The notes below the pieces were generated by a model. The model was given only the letters and a program-made list of their open reading frames with translations, did not search any database and had not been told where the DNA came from. Shown here one piece after another: positions 42,348 to 54,900 of a DNA stretch of 64,000 nt (positions are counted from its first letter, which is position 1; each line of letters starts with the position of its first letter). The stretch spans positions 3,720,001 to 3,784,000 of the forward strand of contig PUDQ02000003.1 in assembly GCA_002964805.2 (NCBI GenBank), written 5' to 3'. The DNA comes from Trametes villosa (Eukaryota > Basidiomycota > Agaricomycetes > Polyporales > Polyporaceae). The position numbers were made by a program, and so were the translations under genes.

Positions 42348-44595
42348 ATGCCTGTCTCACCGAAGGTATATTATTATACACCACGACCAGCGTTTCTCAC
42401 GTCGTGCACCACTAACTATCATCGCCATTAGGTGTACACCTGGCTATGCGGGTTTTTCGCTGCCTTGGGGTCGGTTACGTTTGGTTATGACCTCGGTATC
42501 ATTGCCTCGGTTCTGGTGAGACTTACTCCTAAGCTACCCACTGTACCCTGTTGCTCACGTTGCACATCGCAGCCTTCAGAGGACTTCCTCGCCACGACCG
42601 GAAACCCAGATGCAACCGCTCAAGGACTGATCGTGGGATGCCTTCTCCTCGGAGCATTCGCGTCAAACATCTACGTCGGCTCGCTCGCAGACCACGTCGG
42701 GCGCCGCCTCGCCATTCTCGCCGGCTGCATCGTCTTTCTCCTTGGGGGCGCCTTCCAGGCTGCGGCGCAGAACATCCACTATATGTACGGCGGCCGCTTC
42801 CTTGCGGGGATGGGCATTGGTATGCTCGCGATGCTCGCGCCGCTGTACCAGGCGGAGATCGCGCACCCGAGCATCCGGGGCCGCTTGACGACTCTGCAGC
42901 AGTTCATGCTGGGTATCGGCGCCCTGATCGCATCGTTCATTGGGTATGGGTGCTTCCACGGGCTGAGCGGACAGGCGCAGTGGAGGATTCCCTTGGGTGA
43001 GCGACTATCTTTGTATGTCGTAAAAGAGAAGTTGCGCTGACTGTCTGTTCAGCTATCCAGTTGCTCCGTAAGTACCCCAGCCTGTGATCGTACGTTCGCA
43101 GACCTCATCAGAATCATATCTAGCTGCGCTGCCCCTCGCATTCTTCGTCCTGTGAGTAATCATAGGGACCTACCGCTCGTTCGCCATACATTCCGCTGAC
43201 ATGACCCTCTAGGCTGCTCCCCGAGAGCCCTCGCTTCCTCGCGATGAAGGGCCGTAACGAGGAAGCGCTGCACGTGCTCGCACGTCTGCACGCCCACGGA
43301 GACATACAAGATGCCTTCGTCGTCAGCGAGCACCGTGAGATCCTCGCACAAGTCCGGCTCGAGCAACAGGAGACCCGGGACGCATGGGCGCAGCTGTTCC
43401 TCGTCAAGAGCAACTTCCGGCGGCTCGTCCTTGGGATTGCGATCCAGTTTAGGTACGTCCGACCTCATCATGCAAGTCGTACCAGAATTTGAACGTGTGC
43501 GTCCTCCCCGCAGTATCCAGATGACGGGCGTCAGCGTTCTACAGTACTACTCCCCGCGCATCTTCGAGAGCATCGGCATCGACACGTCCACGACGCTCGG
43601 CCTCCAGTCCGGAAACTCGGTCATCGCGCTCATTGGCGAGGGCCTGTGCATCTGGTTCATCGACCGTCTTGGCCGGCGTGGACCGTTCATCTGGGGGAAC
43701 GCGCTCTCCGGGCTGACGTTCGTCATCGGCACGATCATCATCGCGATATACCCTGCCGAAACGGGGAACCACAACGCGAGCCGCGCGTTCGTCGCCATGA
43801 CCTGGCTGGTACGGACAATTAATATCAGCTGGAGCGAGTTCTTTGCTCATGGGATGACTGTATTCAGTTCAACTTGGTGTTCTCGTCGTGCTGTGGGCCG
43901 TTGTCGTGGGCGGTACGTCATGATTGACATTCCTGTGCCCTCATGCGGCTCATATTGACGTGTGTACTGCTAGATACCCGTGGAGATGTTCAACAGCGCG
44001 ACGCGTGCCAAGGCCACCGCGATTACATCCTCCGCAGCGTGGATCTCGAACTGTACGTCCCCCACCCAGTATTGCGCCCGGGATGCCTGCTCACGGTGCG
44101 CTGCAGTCATGATCGCCCAGGTCGCCCCCATTGCATTCGACCACGTCGGTGAGTATACCGCGATCGTCGACGTTTCTTGCATGGCTGATCTCTCTCCGCA
44201 GGCTGGAGGTTTTACCTGGTCTTCGCCGTCTGTGGTTTCACGAACGCGCTCTTCTTCTGGGTATGCATCGACGTCCTTCTCTACGTTATGCGCATCATAC
44301 TCACACTGTTTCCTCGCAGGCATTCCTCCCCGAAACCAAGGGCATCCCTCTCGAAGGTATGGAAAACCCGCCCCAGGGTCATAAGGCACGAGCTAACCTG
44401 CCGTCTACAGAACTCGACTCCTATTTCGCCAGTGTGCCGCTCTTCGTCCCCGGCTCCAAGGTGTACGCGCCGGACGGCAGGACGCGCGAGGAGGAGCTCC
44501 GCCAAGGGAAGGTCTTCGTCCCCGAAGGCGCCGAGGTGGAGGTCGTCGACGACGAGAAGAACTCCGAGAAGGCGCAGATCGAGCATATGGCTTGA
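42348..44595 (+). CDS. MFS sugar transporter (sugar porter family)
   Basis: Imports sugars across the plasma membrane by proton symport or facilitated diffusion. I chose ATG 42348 because the 18-nt exon MPVSPK splices in frame to VYTWLCGFFAALGSVTFGYD, the usual short N-terminus; longer frames upstream do not join in frame. Further signatures: GSLADHVGRRLAI (loop 2-3 motif), GRFLAGMGIGML, PLYQAEIAHPSIRGRL, LLPESPRFLAMKGR (PESPRFL), QYYSPRIFESIGI, DRLGRRGPFIWG, IPVEMFNSATRAKA and FLPETKGIPLE. At least ten introns are inferred. The C-terminal tail is acidic and cytosolic (GAEVEVVDDEKNSEKAQ). Sugar specificity cannot be read from sequence; the divergent GH51 gene suggests a pentose or oligosaccharide. 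Confidence 0.9.
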
Positions 44596-44813
44596 GCGTG
44601 CCGGTCCCGTCGCACTCCGAGTCCTTACCATTAAGCTACCTTTTTCTACTCGGCTGTCACTCTTGTTGTACTACTAGCATCTGGTCAATCATCTTGAACT
44701 CAGTACCTCTGGCCATCGCCCGCGACTTTGGAAATCCACAGTACTGTACAACTGATAAACAAGCACACCACGCACACAAAGAGATAATCGTACAACCTGC
44801 CCCACACAACCCA

Positions 44814-46320
44814 TCACGACTCGGGCACCTTCTCGAACATGAACCACTGCGGTGCGGGTGATATGGTGTCCAGCACGCCCGGGCTCCCGGTTTGCGATGA
44901 GGACCAAACGCTCGCGACGTGCCCGGCAACCAGCATGCCCTCGAACTCCTGCCCGTTGTCGTCGACGTGCACGTCCACCTCGCAATAGCCAGCAGGGATG
45001 CTTCCGACACCAAGCGTGAAGTACGGCACGCCGTCCAGCGTGTAATGCGCTTCGCGTCTCTCTGCCAGCGGGGATAGCGCGATAAATGTCGACGTCAGCT
45101 TCCTGTAGTAGGACCTAACCAACGTACGGGCGTTGAGGAAACTGCCCGGCACATTCGCCTTCCGCTCGCCATTGGAGTACTCGGCATGCTTGCGCTTCGG
45201 TGTGAACGCGAGGAGTGGCGGGAGGGGACCCGCGTTCCACGCGCCTTTGTGTGACCAAACGCAGAACGCAGTGAGCCAACCGCTTACGTTGTCGCGGCCA
45301 CTCCCCCGTTGGCGATGGACAACATGGCTCCAGAACTCGATGTCCGGCTTGCCGTCGAATGCGGAGACGAAGCGGCTGAGGATCGGGCGCAGCATGTTCG
45401 CCCAGGCGGATGGCTCGTCTCCGAGCTCGTATAAGCGGTCGAGCCTCTTCAGGATTCGCTCCCAGTCGGCCTTGGTTCCTTCAAGGGTAACAGATGGGAT
45501 GCCGCAGAGGGTGCGCAGGTGGTACTCGAAATACCTGGGAGATGCGATCATATGAGATCTGCCCGGGAGACGAATACTACGGAGATGCACGCACTCCTTG
45601 AGAGTCGACATCATAAGGATAGAGCAGATTGCGGTATCCTTCGGCGTAGTTGTGGTGAAGTCCGGCAGAGTCCATTCCACGAGGGTGCTATCCACAACCT
45701 ACTCGCCATGTCAATACTTATCGACCAAAACGCAGTGGCCGTGACTGCCACCGATCAGACCAAGAGAGATACGCACGTTCTCGTGAATGAGGCGCACTAT
45801 TTCGTGGGAAAACCTGGCATAGTCGACAGTGTAGCGAGTGCCGATAGTCTCAAAGCGGAGTGTCTTCTTGTCCTCATGCGCCACAAAGTATTTGCGCAAC
45901 TCCTCCGCATGAGCATTGACGCTGTTCAGCCGGATCAGATCATTTAAGTAGCGCACCGCTAGTTAATGGGCTCACTAAAAGTTGAGCTGGCCGAGGATAG
46001 CCATCCAAACGTCATCGGGCCTGGATATTGTGGTGATCAATTCTCTCGACAACACCAGGTCATAACACAGGCCTACCGTACCGTATATGAAGGTGATAGT
46101 GCCAGGAGAACGCTCGTAAGACCGTGCGCACAAATCCGTTGGTCTCCGGCGATAAGTGCGGTCGCTCGTCGTCGGATATCGAGGATTGCAGTATCTCGCG
46201 ACACAGCTTGGCCTGGGGCGCGCAGGCTTCATTGAGCAGCTCGGTGTCCGATGTTAGCGAAGGGTCCATTCCCGTCGCCGTGCCAGGCGACACGGGCGAC
46301 ACAGAGAATGTCACTGGCAT
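44814..46320 (-). CDS. DUF4419 protein A
   Basis: Multi-exon from ATG 46320 (MPVTFSVSPVSPG) to TGA 44816-44814. DUF4419 landmarks: PDDVWMAILGQLNF, VNAHAEELRKYFVAHEDKK, VDSTLVEWTLPDFTTTTPKD, YFEYHLRTLCGIPSVTLEG, DWERILKRLDRLYELG, SRFVSAFDGKPDIEFWSHV and SGWLTAFCVW. The C-terminus ends LDTISPAPQWFMFEKVPES. Function of the family is not known to me. It is the most diverged of three tandem paralogues (A, B and C) that share intron positions, for example the donor inside the codon for Tyr before VNAHAEE. It converges with the sugar transporter, with 218 bp between stop codons. Confidence 0.85.
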
Positions 46321-46973
46321 TCTTGCTCGCCTCAGAGTTCAGTAATCAGTACAAGTGAGATTGGCAGATGTACGGAAGGACATACCGGCTGACTCCTTAG
46401 CCCTGAAAAGGCAACGTGGGGGTGCGTAAGTTGTCGAGTGAGAGTTCTTCTCAAGAAGAGTTTCGTGCGCAAGCCAAGCGTACGCGCGAATGGGCAAACA
46501 CTGAGCATGAGGGTTCAAACGATCAACGTTCAACGTTCAAACTCCGCAGTGTTCACAGGGACCTCCGGATTCAATCCTCCCACATCATGATATCAGGCCA
46601 GCCTCCTTTCTACATGATCAATTTTTGCCCCCCAACGTTGGGATGGTTGAGGGACATAGTCTGGCAGACTCAGAGGCATCCTCCCGAATCTCCTGGCTGG
46701 CTCAGGGTCTAAAGCGGCCCAACCTCTTGAGACTTAGTAGTAGCCTAGCATCCTGGGAAGAGGTGATGTTCGGTCGATTTATAGTCTCGATGCCTCTCCC
46801 CTCACTTACACCGGCTAGCGGCGTCGCTGGAGGCTCCTGGGTCGTAGGGGTGAGGCGGGGCCCGCAGTGACAAAATCTCAGTCGAAGGACTCATTCCATG
46901 GAACATATGACTCAAACGCCGGACGAAATTGGCATACTGATATAAGTACTGTACAGAGCCTCTCATCCGAGAC
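46321..46973. other. Spacer between DUF4419 A and B
   Basis: 650 bp with no gene; upstream region of A and 3' flank of B. Contains short direct repeats (ACGTTCAAACG-like at about 46515-46540). Confidence 0.45.
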
Positions 46974-48572
46974 TCACTCCGTCTTCTTCGCGACCATGAA
47001 CCACTGTGGCGCAGGGGCGAGGGTGTCGAGCGGTCCCTCGGAGTGCTTCGCCGAAGCAATCGTCGCCATGTGCCCAGCGATCATCTTGCACGGGAACGGC
47101 TGTCCATCATCGACGACCGTCACGTCCACTTCGCAATACCCAGCAGGTATGCTCTCGACATCGACGGTGAAGTACGGGACGCCGTCGAGGGTGTAGTGTG
47201 CGTCAAACCTCCCTGTAGGGCAGTGTTGACCAGTCAAGGTCAATGCGATCGTTTCACGGTTACAAAATTGCCGAGGCTTACCGGCGTGCAGGATGCTCTG
47301 ACCGAAGGTAGGCCCGCTGTCAGTACCAGACTCTCCTTGCCCCTCCGGCTTGCCTCGCGCGCCTCCGGCGTTAGTCCTCTGCGAACGGGCTTTGAACGGG
47401 GCGGTGACGATCTTCATAATCCGCGACTCGGAACGCCGGGCAGGCCTGGAAGGGGGACTCGCGATATCCGTCTCCGTAGGGTCCAACAACGGGCGGGGAA
47501 CTGCAAGCATGCGAGACATAGGTCTCGCCTTCCAAGTCCCGTCTGTCTTCCACACACAGAACGCGGTCAGCCAACCGTTTATATCGTCCTGGCCGCAGTA
47601 CGCTGCCCGGCGGTACACGACGTGTTTCCAGAACGCTGTGTCGGGATTCCCGTCGAAGGCGGCGACGAATCGGCGAAGGATGGGGTAGAGCATGTTTGCC
47701 CACGCCGACGGCTCGTCTCCGAGCTCGTAAAGCCGCTCGAGACGTTTCAGGATGCGCTGCCAGTCGGCTTTGGTGCCCTCGAGGGTGACGGTAGGTATGC
47801 CGCAAGTAATCCCCGCGTAGAATTCAAAGTATCTGCTCGTATGTTAGACATTAGGATGGCGCGGTGGTCGTCGAATACGCACGCCTTCAGAGTAGACATC
47901 ATCAGAACAGAGCAGATTGTGGTGTCTTTCATGGTTGTTGTTGCGAAATCAGGAAGTATCCATTCGGCCAAGGTGCTGTCGATAACCTGTGAGAGGACGG
48001 TGAGTATCTAGGAGTCGTAGTGGGAGGAGGGGGCGTACGTTCTTGTGGATCTCTCGCGTCATCGCAAGCGCGAACCGTTCGACGTCGATTGTCTCCCGGG
48101 TGCCGACGTCTTCCACGACGAGCTCACGCTTGCCCTCGTGCGCAACGAAATACTGTCGCAGCTCCTCGGCATGGGCGTTGACACTACACATCACGTCAGA
48201 TTCCCTCATACAGGCGGGCACGGGCTCATGGTGACGTACTAGAAGCTCAGTTGCGTGAGGATGGCTATCCAGACGTCGTCAGGTCTGCCCACGTGCGTAA
48301 GCATCGACCGACGACGAGTGCACTGAGCAGACGTACCGGATAACGAGGTGGTGGTGCTGCCCGTACGCCTGCAGCACACAATGCACAAAACCATTGGTCT
48401 CGGGACGGAGATTTTGCTGCTCCTCTTCGGTTATCGAGGACTGCAGGATGGCGGACATGTCCTGCAAAGGAGGATCGCAGCTCATCCGGAGCACCTCCGT
48501 CGGGCTGCATCCGCGACCGAATGAGCTGACCCGATTAGGAGACACGGGCGAAACAGCAAAAGTGACCGGCAT
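46974..48572 (-). CDS. DUF4419 protein B
   Basis: From ATG 48572 (MPVTFAVSPVSPN) to TGA 46976-46974. It has the same domain order as A: NGFVHCVLQAYGQHHHL, VNAHAEELRQYFVAHEGKR, WILPDFATTTMKDTT, YFEFYAGITCGIPTVTLEG, RRFVAAFDGNPDTAFWKHV, GWLTAFCVWKTDGTWKARP and HYTLDGVPYFTVDVESIP. The C-terminus is LAPAPQWFMVAKKTE. It has an extra low-complexity stretch of roughly 50 residues (RSQRTNAGGARGKPEGQGES region) that C lacks. Exons appear open and splice sites match those of C. Confidence 0.85.
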
Positions 48573-48990
48573 CAGGGCTGCGCGACTTGGTCACTTTCAG
48601 CGAGGACAGGATGAATTCTTGTAAAACCTACGCACCGTTGATACGGGGGTCAATGAAGCGCAGAACCAGAACGGACGAAAAGAGCAGGTTGCTGGATGCG
48701 TGAGTTTGGGATGGCCGGGTATTTGAGGGTCGTACCTAGCGACGGACTTCTCTTTCGCACCTGCACAGGTTCCTGCGGAAGATATCATGTGGTCAGAGGC
48801 AGTGTTATAGATCCCGGGAGGACTCGAGAGTCGAGAGCACCGAACCGGAGGCCCTCAAGTTGATTTTCTGGCTTGAGAATGGCACACCAGACTCCGAGTC
48901 GCATCTCAGACTTGATACCGAAGCATAATACTGAAGAGATGCTCCCTTCACGGAACAGGTCACAGCAGAGGACACCTCGGTGGGAGATAA
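48573..48990. other. Upstream region of DUF4419 B, left of the MITE
   Basis: Homologous to 51411-51810, the upstream region of gene C (shared CAGAGGCAGTGT and CTGCACAGGT strings). It ends at the TAA where the fold-back element begins. Confidence 0.55.
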
Positions 48991-49689
48991 CACTCCTGAC
49001 GGACGAATTTTTTCGGTGGGCTAGAAATGCTCCCAGATTAGAATAGGAGAAATACAATTTCTGGATATAGTTCCAATGACGTTCTGTATACCTTTTTGTG
49101 GGGAGCAGAAAGCTTAGAGAAAGGCATTGACAATAAGGATTTTTCGGGGGTCTAGAATGGCGCCCAAAAGAACCGTTTCGGTGACCTCGAGAAATCGAAA
49201 GAATGACTCCCTTTTTGCGGGCACGAGAAATCCATATATGGCACACTTTCTGGGTCACGGGAAACTTCGGTTTCTGGATCCCTTTCTGTGGCCCAGAAAT
49301 CTCCATTTCTGGAGCGTCGCCCGCACATCGCCCGCTGTTTTTGTAGGGAAAACGGCGGGCGACGCTCCTAAAAATGGATATTTCTGGGCCACAGAACGGG
49401 ATCCGGAAACCGATGTTTCCCGTGACCCAGAAAGTGTGCCATATATAGATTTCTCGGGCCTACAGAAAGACAATCGTTCTTTCGATTTCTCGGCGTCATC
49501 GAAACGGTTCTTTTGGGCGCCATTCTAGACCCCCGAAAAATCCTTATTGTCAATGCCTTTCTCTAGGCTTTCTGCTTCCCACAAAAAGGTATACAGAACG
49601 TCATTGGAACTGTATCCAGAAATTGTATTTCTCCTATTCTAATCTGGGAGCATTTCTAGCCCCCCGAAAAAATTCGTCCGCCAGGAGTG
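48991..49689. mobile_element. Fold-back MITE, 699 bp, nearly one large inverted repeat
   Basis: Ends CACTCCTG ... CAGGAGTG with arms of about 330 bp meeting near 49335, so almost the whole element can form one long hairpin. Outer sequence GGACGAATTTTTTCGG is conserved at both ends. It is flanked by TAA at 48988-48990 and 49690-49692. A 3-bp TWA duplication is typical of PIF/Harbinger-derived MITEs. The paralogous spacer of gene C (about 51800-51850) lacks the element. ORFs inside (up to 173 codons) are mirror-image artefacts. Confidence 0.85.
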
Positions 49690-49692
49690 TAA

Positions 49693-49938
49693 GGAGACGA
49701 AGCCGAAGGGCAGCATTCCCTGACAATGCAACATCTATGGTACGATTGCCGCACTGTCCATACCCTACTTGTACAACCTATCGCAGCATCATGTCAGTCA
49801 CCGCAGGATGCGGAAGGCGGGGACAGTGAGCACTCACATGCATTTGCTCGCGGAATACTTACTCGGGCCACAAGCGAACGATCAATGGAAGACGTGTCAA
49901 ACATATGGAAACACTGTACAGAGCCTCACGACTAGGGC
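49693..49938. other. Spacer between MITE and DUF4419 C
   Basis: Part is homologous to 51850-51945 (ATCATGTCAGTCACCGC-like). No gene. Confidence 0.5.
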
Positions 49939-51410
49939 TCACGCCGCCTTCTTCTCGACCATGAACCACTGTGGCGCAGGGGCGAGGGTGTCGAGCAACC
50001 CCTCAGGGTTCTTCGCGGTAGCCATCGTCGCCATATGTCCGGCGATCATCTTGCACGGGATCGTCTGCCCGTTATCGACGACCGTCACGTCCACTTCGCA
50101 ATATCCAGCAGGGATGTTCTTGACCTTGACGGTGAAGTACGGAACGCTGTCGAGGGTGTAGTTCGCGGCGTACCTTCCTGTATGGCGGTGTTAGGTGGTT
50201 AGGGATGCGGCTGTGAAGTGACCGGAACTGCAGTGAGACTTACCGACTTCGAGGACGCTCTGACCAAAGGCAGGCCCGTCCGTTTTTGCAGATCCTTCCG
50301 CAGGCTCCAACAGCAGGCGAGGGACTTCGAGTAGGCGCGGAACAGGCCCGGCCTTCCAGGTTCCGTCGGCCTTCCACACGCAGAACGCAGTCAGCCAGCC
50401 GCTCATGTCGTCCTGACCGCAGTATATCTGTTGGCGGTACACGACGTGTTTCCAGAACTCGATGTCGGGGTTCCCGTCGAAGGCGGAGACAAACCGGCGA
50501 ACGATGGGGTAGAGCATGTTCGCCCAAGCCGACGGCTCATCACCGAGCTCGTAGAGCCGCTCGAGCCTCTTCAGGATGCGCTGCCAGTCGGCCTTGGTGC
50601 CCTCGAGGGTGACGGTGGGTATCCCGCAGGTGATGCACATGTAGTACTCGAAGTACCTGCAGATAGGTAAGATGCAAGGTCGATGCATCGCAGTTGGCCG
50701 CGGAATACGCACGCCTTGAGGGTAGACATCATGGCCACAGAGCAGATCGTGGTGTCTTTCAAAGTAGTCGTCGTGAAGTCCGGAAGGATCCACTCCACCA
50801 GGGTGCTGTCGACAACCTACGAAAAGGCTGCTGAGTGGGTGCCAACGAGCCGTGCAGGGGGGGGGACTCACGTTCTTATGGATTTCCTGTGTCATTGCAC
50901 GCGCGAGGCGTCCAAAGCCAACAGTATGCCTAGTGCCGACGTCTTCCACGGTGAGCCTTCGCTGGCCCTCGTGCGCGACGAAGTACTGCCGCAGCTCTTC
51001 CGCATGGGCGTTGACGCTGCGCGTCACTGATTAGACAGCGCTCCTCAAGGAGACGTACCCAAAACAACGGCGACGCACTAGAAGCTTAGCTGGGTGAGGA
51101 TCGCAATCCAGACATCGTCCGGGCTGCCGCGTCGTCGGCGTCAATCCCGCAACAGTGCAGCGCATGGAACGTACCGGATTATCAGATGGTGGTGCTGTGC
51201 GTACGCCTGCAACACACAGTGCACGAAGCCGTTGCTTTCCGGAGAAAGGTGTCGCTGCTCCTCTTGAGTCATCGAGGATTGCAGGATCCCCGCTACGTCC
51301 CGTGGCGGGGGGCGGCAGCTCTTTTGCAGCACCTTCATGGGGGCGCAGCCACGCTTGGCCGGGTCGAGCTGGCCAGGAGACACGGGAGAGACGGCAAACG
51401 TGACAGGCAT
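49939..51410 (-). CDS. DUF4419 protein C
   Basis: From ATG 51410 (MPVTFAVSPVSPGQL) to TGA 49941-49939. DUF4419 landmarks are PDDVWIAILTQLSF, VNAHAEELRQYFVAHEGQ, VEWILPDFTTTTLKD, YFEYYMCITCGIPTVTLEG, DWQRILKRLERLYELG, RRFVSAFDGNPDIEFWKHV and SGWLTAFCVWKADGTW. The C-terminus is LAPAPQWFMVEKKAA. It is the closest relative of B; both coding and flanking sequence match, so B and C arose from one recent tandem duplication. No damage seen. Confidence 0.87.
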
Positions 51411-51987
51411 TGTAGCTGTGGTATTCGTTGCCTTCAGAGACGGCTAATGCCCCCAAACGACGACTACGCACCGTAGAGGCGACCAACGCACGAGGGTAGA
51501 CGGCGGGCGGATTCAGCAAACGAGAACAGACTGCTGAACAGCGTGGGCCAGGCATGTCGTAGCATATAAAGGTCGCGCCGAGTGATAGAGTTCTCTCGAT
51601 TCTGCACAGGTACGCGCGGAGAATGTCATGGGGCCAGAGGCAGTGTGACAGATCCTAGGAGACCTCGAGAGCCCAGAGCAGCGACTGAGTCGCCGGCCTG
51701 AGAAAGGCACGCCAGACCTAACTTCTGTAACATGGACGCGCAAGGCCCGCACTGGAGAGATACCCGTTCCATGGGGCGCCTCGCAGCACAGAACTTGTCA
51801 GCGCAAGATCGGGAGATGGAGGACAACAGTCCCAGCACAAACCATATGTTGTGAACGACACCACATCTATGATACAATTACCGCACTGCCCGTACGCTAC
51901 TTTTACAATCTGTCGCGGCGTCATGTCAGTCACGGCGGGATGCAGAGGGGCGGCGGCAACGAACACGAATTCAAACGAGGCAAAGGC
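51411..51987. other. Upstream region of DUF4419 C; MITE-free version of the B spacer
   Basis: 577 bp, homologous to 48573-48990 joined to 49690-49800 without the fold-back element. It also holds the 3' flank of PWP2. Confidence 0.6.
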
Positions 51988-54900
51988 TCAGAAGGCGTTG
52001 ATCGCCTGCCGTGCTGCCGAGTCGTCCATCTCGACGTCAGTGTCCCGCGACTGCTTGACCTTGAGCTGGTCGATGAGGTAGTCGAGCGTCGAACGGTTAT
52101 CCTCGCACCTGAAACACACCGTCAGATCACCAAACACGGGTGTCAAAGCGCTAAAACTCACAATCGCGAGATGAGCTGCTCAAAGTCCGACAGGCCCTTC
52201 TGCAATGCCCTCAACACGCTCGCATACTCGCCCGCGCGGTCCCGCAGATGCCTTCCATGCGCGCCCAGCAGCGCGCTCGCCCACAGCAGGTCGAACTCGA
52301 CGTGCGGGCTGCGCTCCATGTGCTCCGCGACGAAGCGCAGCAGCGGGCCGACGTACACCGCAGGCAGCCCGCGCGCGACGAGCCGGATGTCCGCGCGCGG
52401 CACGCTCTCGTACGCGCGCTGCACGAGCGGCCGCTCGTTCAGGCGGAACGCCATCACGAGTGCCTTCAGGTGCTCGCGCCGCGCGAGCACCGCGAGCAGC
52501 GCCTGCGGGGTGAGCTCGATGTCGAGGTCGAACGGGTCGAAGGAGGTCGTCTCGTCGACGGAGTAGATGAGCAGGCCCTCGGTCGACGCGGCCGCCCACG
52601 CGCGCCCCGTCGGCGCGAAGCGCACGCACTTCGTGCGCGCCTCCTGGCGGAAGCGCCGCTTCGACAGGTCGCCGTGCTGCGCGCCGGGGAGCGCGGTGTC
52701 CATGCGGTCCTCGAGGTCGCTCGCGTCGCCGCGGTCGTCGACGAGGTCGAGGTTGCCCGCCTCGGTCAGCCTGCGGCTGTCGAGGAACTCCTCTGTCCCG
52801 TCGAGGCTCAGGTTCTGCGAGATCTGGAACTTCTTGACCATGACGCCCTCGCGCACGTCGTAGATCGCGACGTACTTGCTGTTCCCGCCCGCGATGATGC
52901 AGCGCCCGTCGGCGGTGTACGCGAGGCTGTTGAACGCCTTGCCCGACGCGTTGTTCGACGCAGCCATGCGGTCGTCCGCCTTCCGCCCCCCGGAGATGTC
53001 CCGCCGCCCGTCGATGAGGTTCGTCTGCTTGCCGAGGCTGACGTCGAAGAACATGACCTGTCCGTCGAGACTCGACGCGGCGAGCTCCTTGCCGTCTGGG
53101 CGGAACGCGACAGCGAGCACGTCAGAGCTGAGCGTGAAGGGCTCGACCGCACGCGACCTCCCGAACACGTTCCACACGCGCACGGTCTTGTCCCACGAGC
53201 CACTCGCGACGACGTTTCCGGTAGGAGAGAACGCGAGCGAGCTGATGGGCCCCTCGTGGCCGGTCAGGACGTCGAGGAGCTTGCCGGTTTGCACCGACCA
53301 CAGGAAGATCTCGAACGAGTCCGTCGACCCCGCCGCGACGACCTCGCCGCTCGGGTCGACCGCAAGGCACGAAAATTGCACCGGGGTGGGGGAGGTGAAC
53401 GTCCGAAAATTGCGGTAGCGGATGAGGTCGAACGCGCGCACGGTGCCGTCCAGCGACGCCGAAAAGAGTACCTGTCCTTGCTTCGCGAACTCCACGGCCG
53501 ACACCGCGGCGGAGTGCTCGGAGAACGTCACGAAGCAGAAGCCCGACGACGTATTCCACACCTTGACCTTGGAGTCATCCCCGCCGGTCGCTATATGCTG
53601 GCCGTCCGGTGCGTACGCGAGCGTGTTCATGTCGAAGAAGTGGCCCTGCTGCTTCAAAACGTAGGACTCCGACTGCCACTCCCAGACGAGGAGCTGCCCG
53701 AGCTTCTTTGCCCCGAAGGCGAGCCACTCGCCCGACGGGTTGATCGCGACCGAGGAGATCTTCTCCTGCGAGATGCTGAGGGTGTGGATGTTGGAGAACG
53801 CGGGCATCTCCCAGAGGCCGAAGACGCCGGTGGAAAAGCCGACGACGAGTAGGCTCGAGCCCCGGTGGAAGGTGCTGCACACGACCTTCGTTCCGGGTTG
53901 GTTGAAGTAGTTGCGTTTGTGCACGCCCCACCGCGTGTTGGCGACCTCGTTGTACGAGCTGCCGGTACCGTTCGAGGTCGACGCAACAGGCTCGGGGTCA
54001 CTGTCACTGTCAGATTCGCTGTCCTGTTCAGAAGGCTTCGCCTTCCATGTGAACACCGCGCCATCGCGACTGACAGTGTATATCTGGGGACGGTTCAGTA
54101 TGAATACTGCGTAGTCTAAAGCAACGCGGCTTACCGTTTTGCTATCAGCCGAAAAGAACGCATTCAGCACGGCGTCTTTGTGACCGGCGAATGTCTTCGG
54201 CCTGAAGCCTTCAACCGGGTCAAGGGTGAACAACCGCGCAGTCATGTCACGGGAGGTCGTGATGAAGCATTTCGAGTCGGGAGACCACTCGATGCTCAGA
54301 ACCTCGTCGTGATGGCCCGTGTATGTGCGGTGCAGGTTGAAGGGTGCGAACTCGCGGATGAGGTGGTTTGGTGTTCGCCAGACTTGTACGTGGGTATCGT
54401 GCGAGACGGCGATGTACCTGAGCATGAAAGGTGAGGCTAGCGCGTAAGGAGACGAAATCTTGGGACGCACTTTCCGTCCGGCGAGAACTTGAGCGCTTTC
54501 ACTGGCTTTTGGAAGTTGAAGTGGTGCAGCACGGCACCCCTCTTGAAGTTCACGAGCAACGCTCGGCCGTCTGGAGTGATTTGCGTGGATGAGCAACAGC
54601 CGGGAGGATAGGACAAAAGGATAGTTTCGGCGTTTCGAGGAAGCTGAATGGGTCCTAGGAAAGAATCGACGCACCTTCGTCCACACTCAGCAGCACATTC
54701 GCATCCGGGCTTAACGCGATCGCAGCGACGTTTTTCCGGTTCTCAAACGAGAATGTATGCGACTTGTTGCTGTAACAAATGAGCGCAATCCCGAAGCTCC
54801 AGGATGCGACTACTCACTTGACAAGATCGAACACAGAGACCCTGTTCCCAACTGGGCTGAGCAACGAGTTCCCATCTGGCGTAAAGACAATGTTGCCCTG

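Noticed and set aside
48785..49528. ORFs of 173 and 133 codons
   Set aside because: They lie across the fold-back MITE and mirror each other on opposite strands.
52248..53852. Plus-strand ORF of 534 codons
   Set aside because: Antisense shadow of the PWP2 coding sequence; composition biased to Arg/Glu/Val as expected from GC-rich codon positions.
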